From Struthio camelus (lineage: Eukaryota; Chordata; Aves; Struthioniformes; Struthionidae): a stretch of 64,000 nt of DNA. The stretch covers positions 10,068,214 through 10,132,213 of the forward strand of contig NC_090964.1 of assembly GCF_040807025.1 (NCBI RefSeq), given 5' to 3'. Position 1 is the first letter of the stretch. Every line of letters begins with the position of its first letter. Made by a program: the position numbers and the translations under genes. The notes under the pieces are model-generated. The model was not told where the DNA came from, did no database searches, and was given only the letters and a program-made list of their open reading frames with translations. Positions 62,757 to 64,000 of this stretch are shown piece by piece.

Positions 62757-64000
62757 GGCCCGAGGGGAGTGTGTTTTCTGAAGGTAAAGCAGGTGGGCAC
62801 CTCTGCTTTTCTGATCAGAAACTTTGTGGTGGATCCGCACCATCTACAGATGCCAGTGAGCCTCTGCCTGAGAAAGACATCTGCTGATGTGACTTGGGAG
62901 CTGGAGGCAAGAGCTGGGTTTGAAGAGGCGGGACATATCTTCAGTTACATTTTAGCTGGGAAGTGGATGCATGTGGCGCCTTGGACAGTGGAGTGATTCT
63001 CCACTGAAGTTCACAGCAGCGTCTAGTTTTTCATATCATATCTGCTTTGTCCCACCCTTATGCCATTATGTCACTGTCATTACAATTACTGTGATTCAGG
63101 TAGGTGTCTGAATCTACTGACTTTCTAGCTGATTTCCTCTACTTTCATATCCGTGGCCTTCATTTCAGTTGTCAGTGATCTGTCCTGCAGTGGCTTCGAT
63201 ATGCTCCATACCCCTCTTAAAACAGTAGTTCATGCTCAGCTGACCCAGCTAAAGGATTTAGATGGGAGTCAGCAGAGAGGCAATATCACTGGAGAGCCTG
63301 GAGGGCATCCTGTGTGGTGGTACCAATTGCCACCTATGTTATGGAGTAAGGATGCTGGAAGATAGACCTCCTAGGAAGATTCACTTCATTAAAGGCAGGA
63401 TGAAAAGTGCCAGAGATTGGAGAAGGGATTTCTTTGCAGTTCTAGTGACATTTTAAGAAATGCCTTTGGTCCATGTAGGTAGAATCCCAGTTGGCTCATT
63501 GTTACTGTTGGAAGAAGGCGTAACTTTGGTCTCCTTTGCTCTACCGTCCACTTGACATCATCCTGATTTGTTAAATTTTGTGCTGCCCTACACAGCTGAC
63601 TTTCACATTGCTGCAGCTACTCTTGCCATTTCCTTTTGTTCCCTCATCCTTGCATCCTGCATTCTTAATCCTGTCCTGTGTACGTCCAGAGCACCAACTA
63701 AGATTGCCGTTTAAATCTGCGGGTGGAGATATGTTGTGAAACCTAGTGTTACACAAGGGTTAAATTCTTGGTTCTGCTGCAGTCAATGACAAGAGTGACT
63801 TCAGCTGGAAACAGGAGTTGCCTCTCACAGCTTTAAAACTGTACTTGCTAAGAAGCTTCTGGAAAAAAAAAAAGGGGAAGGCAGGTTTCAGTGGGGGGAG
63901 ACTTTATCAGAGTTTGAAAGAACTTCTGCATTTGAAACTGGTACAAGTGGCCAAGAATTTTCCAGGAAAGCTGTCTTCCACAGTTTAAATTTAAAAACAT
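62757..64000 (+). other. ADPRS 3' UTR and downstream flank
   Basis: There is no AATAAA in this stretch that I could find; an ATTAAA at 63388-63393 is a possible signal. In human the next gene, COL8A2, is on the opposite strand, and I see no part of it before the window ends. An A run lies at about 63863-63873. Confidence 0.5.

Overview
The window is vertebrate nuclear DNA, most likely from a bird. Spliced protein genes have GT-AG introns, promoters sit in CpG islands, a truncated CR1 LINE lies in an intron, and the AGO3 coding region is packed into about 30 kb. The gene order, all on the + strand, is AGO1 (last codons only), AGO3 (complete), TEKT2 (complete), ADPRS/ARH3 (complete). From my knowledge of human 1p34 this matches the human order AGO4-AGO1-AGO3-TEKT2-ADPRS, so this is a conserved syntenic block and not an accessory or mobile region. 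I can narrow the species no further than bird (or possibly another sauropsid).

Layout. 1-749: the last two coding exons of AGO1. 750 to about 4.9 kb: AGO1 3' UTR with several poly(A) signals. About 4.9-7.68 kb: intergenic, with one isolated CpG-rich patch. 7.68-8.19 kb: AGO3 CpG-island promoter with ETS, MYB-like and RFX X-box motifs. 8,189-38,049: AGO3 in 19 coding exons that join to 2,583 nt (860 codons plus stop), with all four DEDH slicer residues and the 5'-phosphate pocket. 38,050 to about 50.4 kb: probable very long AGO3 3' UTR. 50.56-50.83 kb: TEKT2 promoter with RFX half-sites and MYB-like motifs. 51,322-57,312: TEKT2 in 9 coding exons (430 codons). 58.37-59.85 kb: two abutting C-rich minisatellites, including an exact 239-bp higher-order duplication. 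59.85-60.3 kb: ADPRS CpG island with a CTCF-like motif. 59,937-62,756: ADPRS in 6 coding exons (368 codons). The rest is ADPRS 3' flank.

Function. AGO1 and AGO3 are tandem paralogous Argonautes that load microRNAs and act through RISC in the cytoplasm. TEKT2 is a structural filament protein of ciliary and flagellar doublet microtubules. ADPRS removes ADP-ribose from serine after DNA damage. They are neighbours by ancestral synteny and do not form a pathway. The window does offer regulatory hypotheses. The AGO1 stop is followed by a 58-codon open frame with a let-7 seed match 15 nt downstream, echoing the reported mammalian AGO1 readthrough isoform. The AGO3 and TEKT2 promoters share RFX plus MYB motifs, a combination associated with cilia and the male germ line. 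AGO3 has an out-of-frame uATG four bases upstream of its start. I see no novel enzyme system, CRISPR array, tRNA or rRNA. Exon boundaries were set by hand from splice sites, reading frame and family knowledge. UTR ends and transcription starts are inferred.
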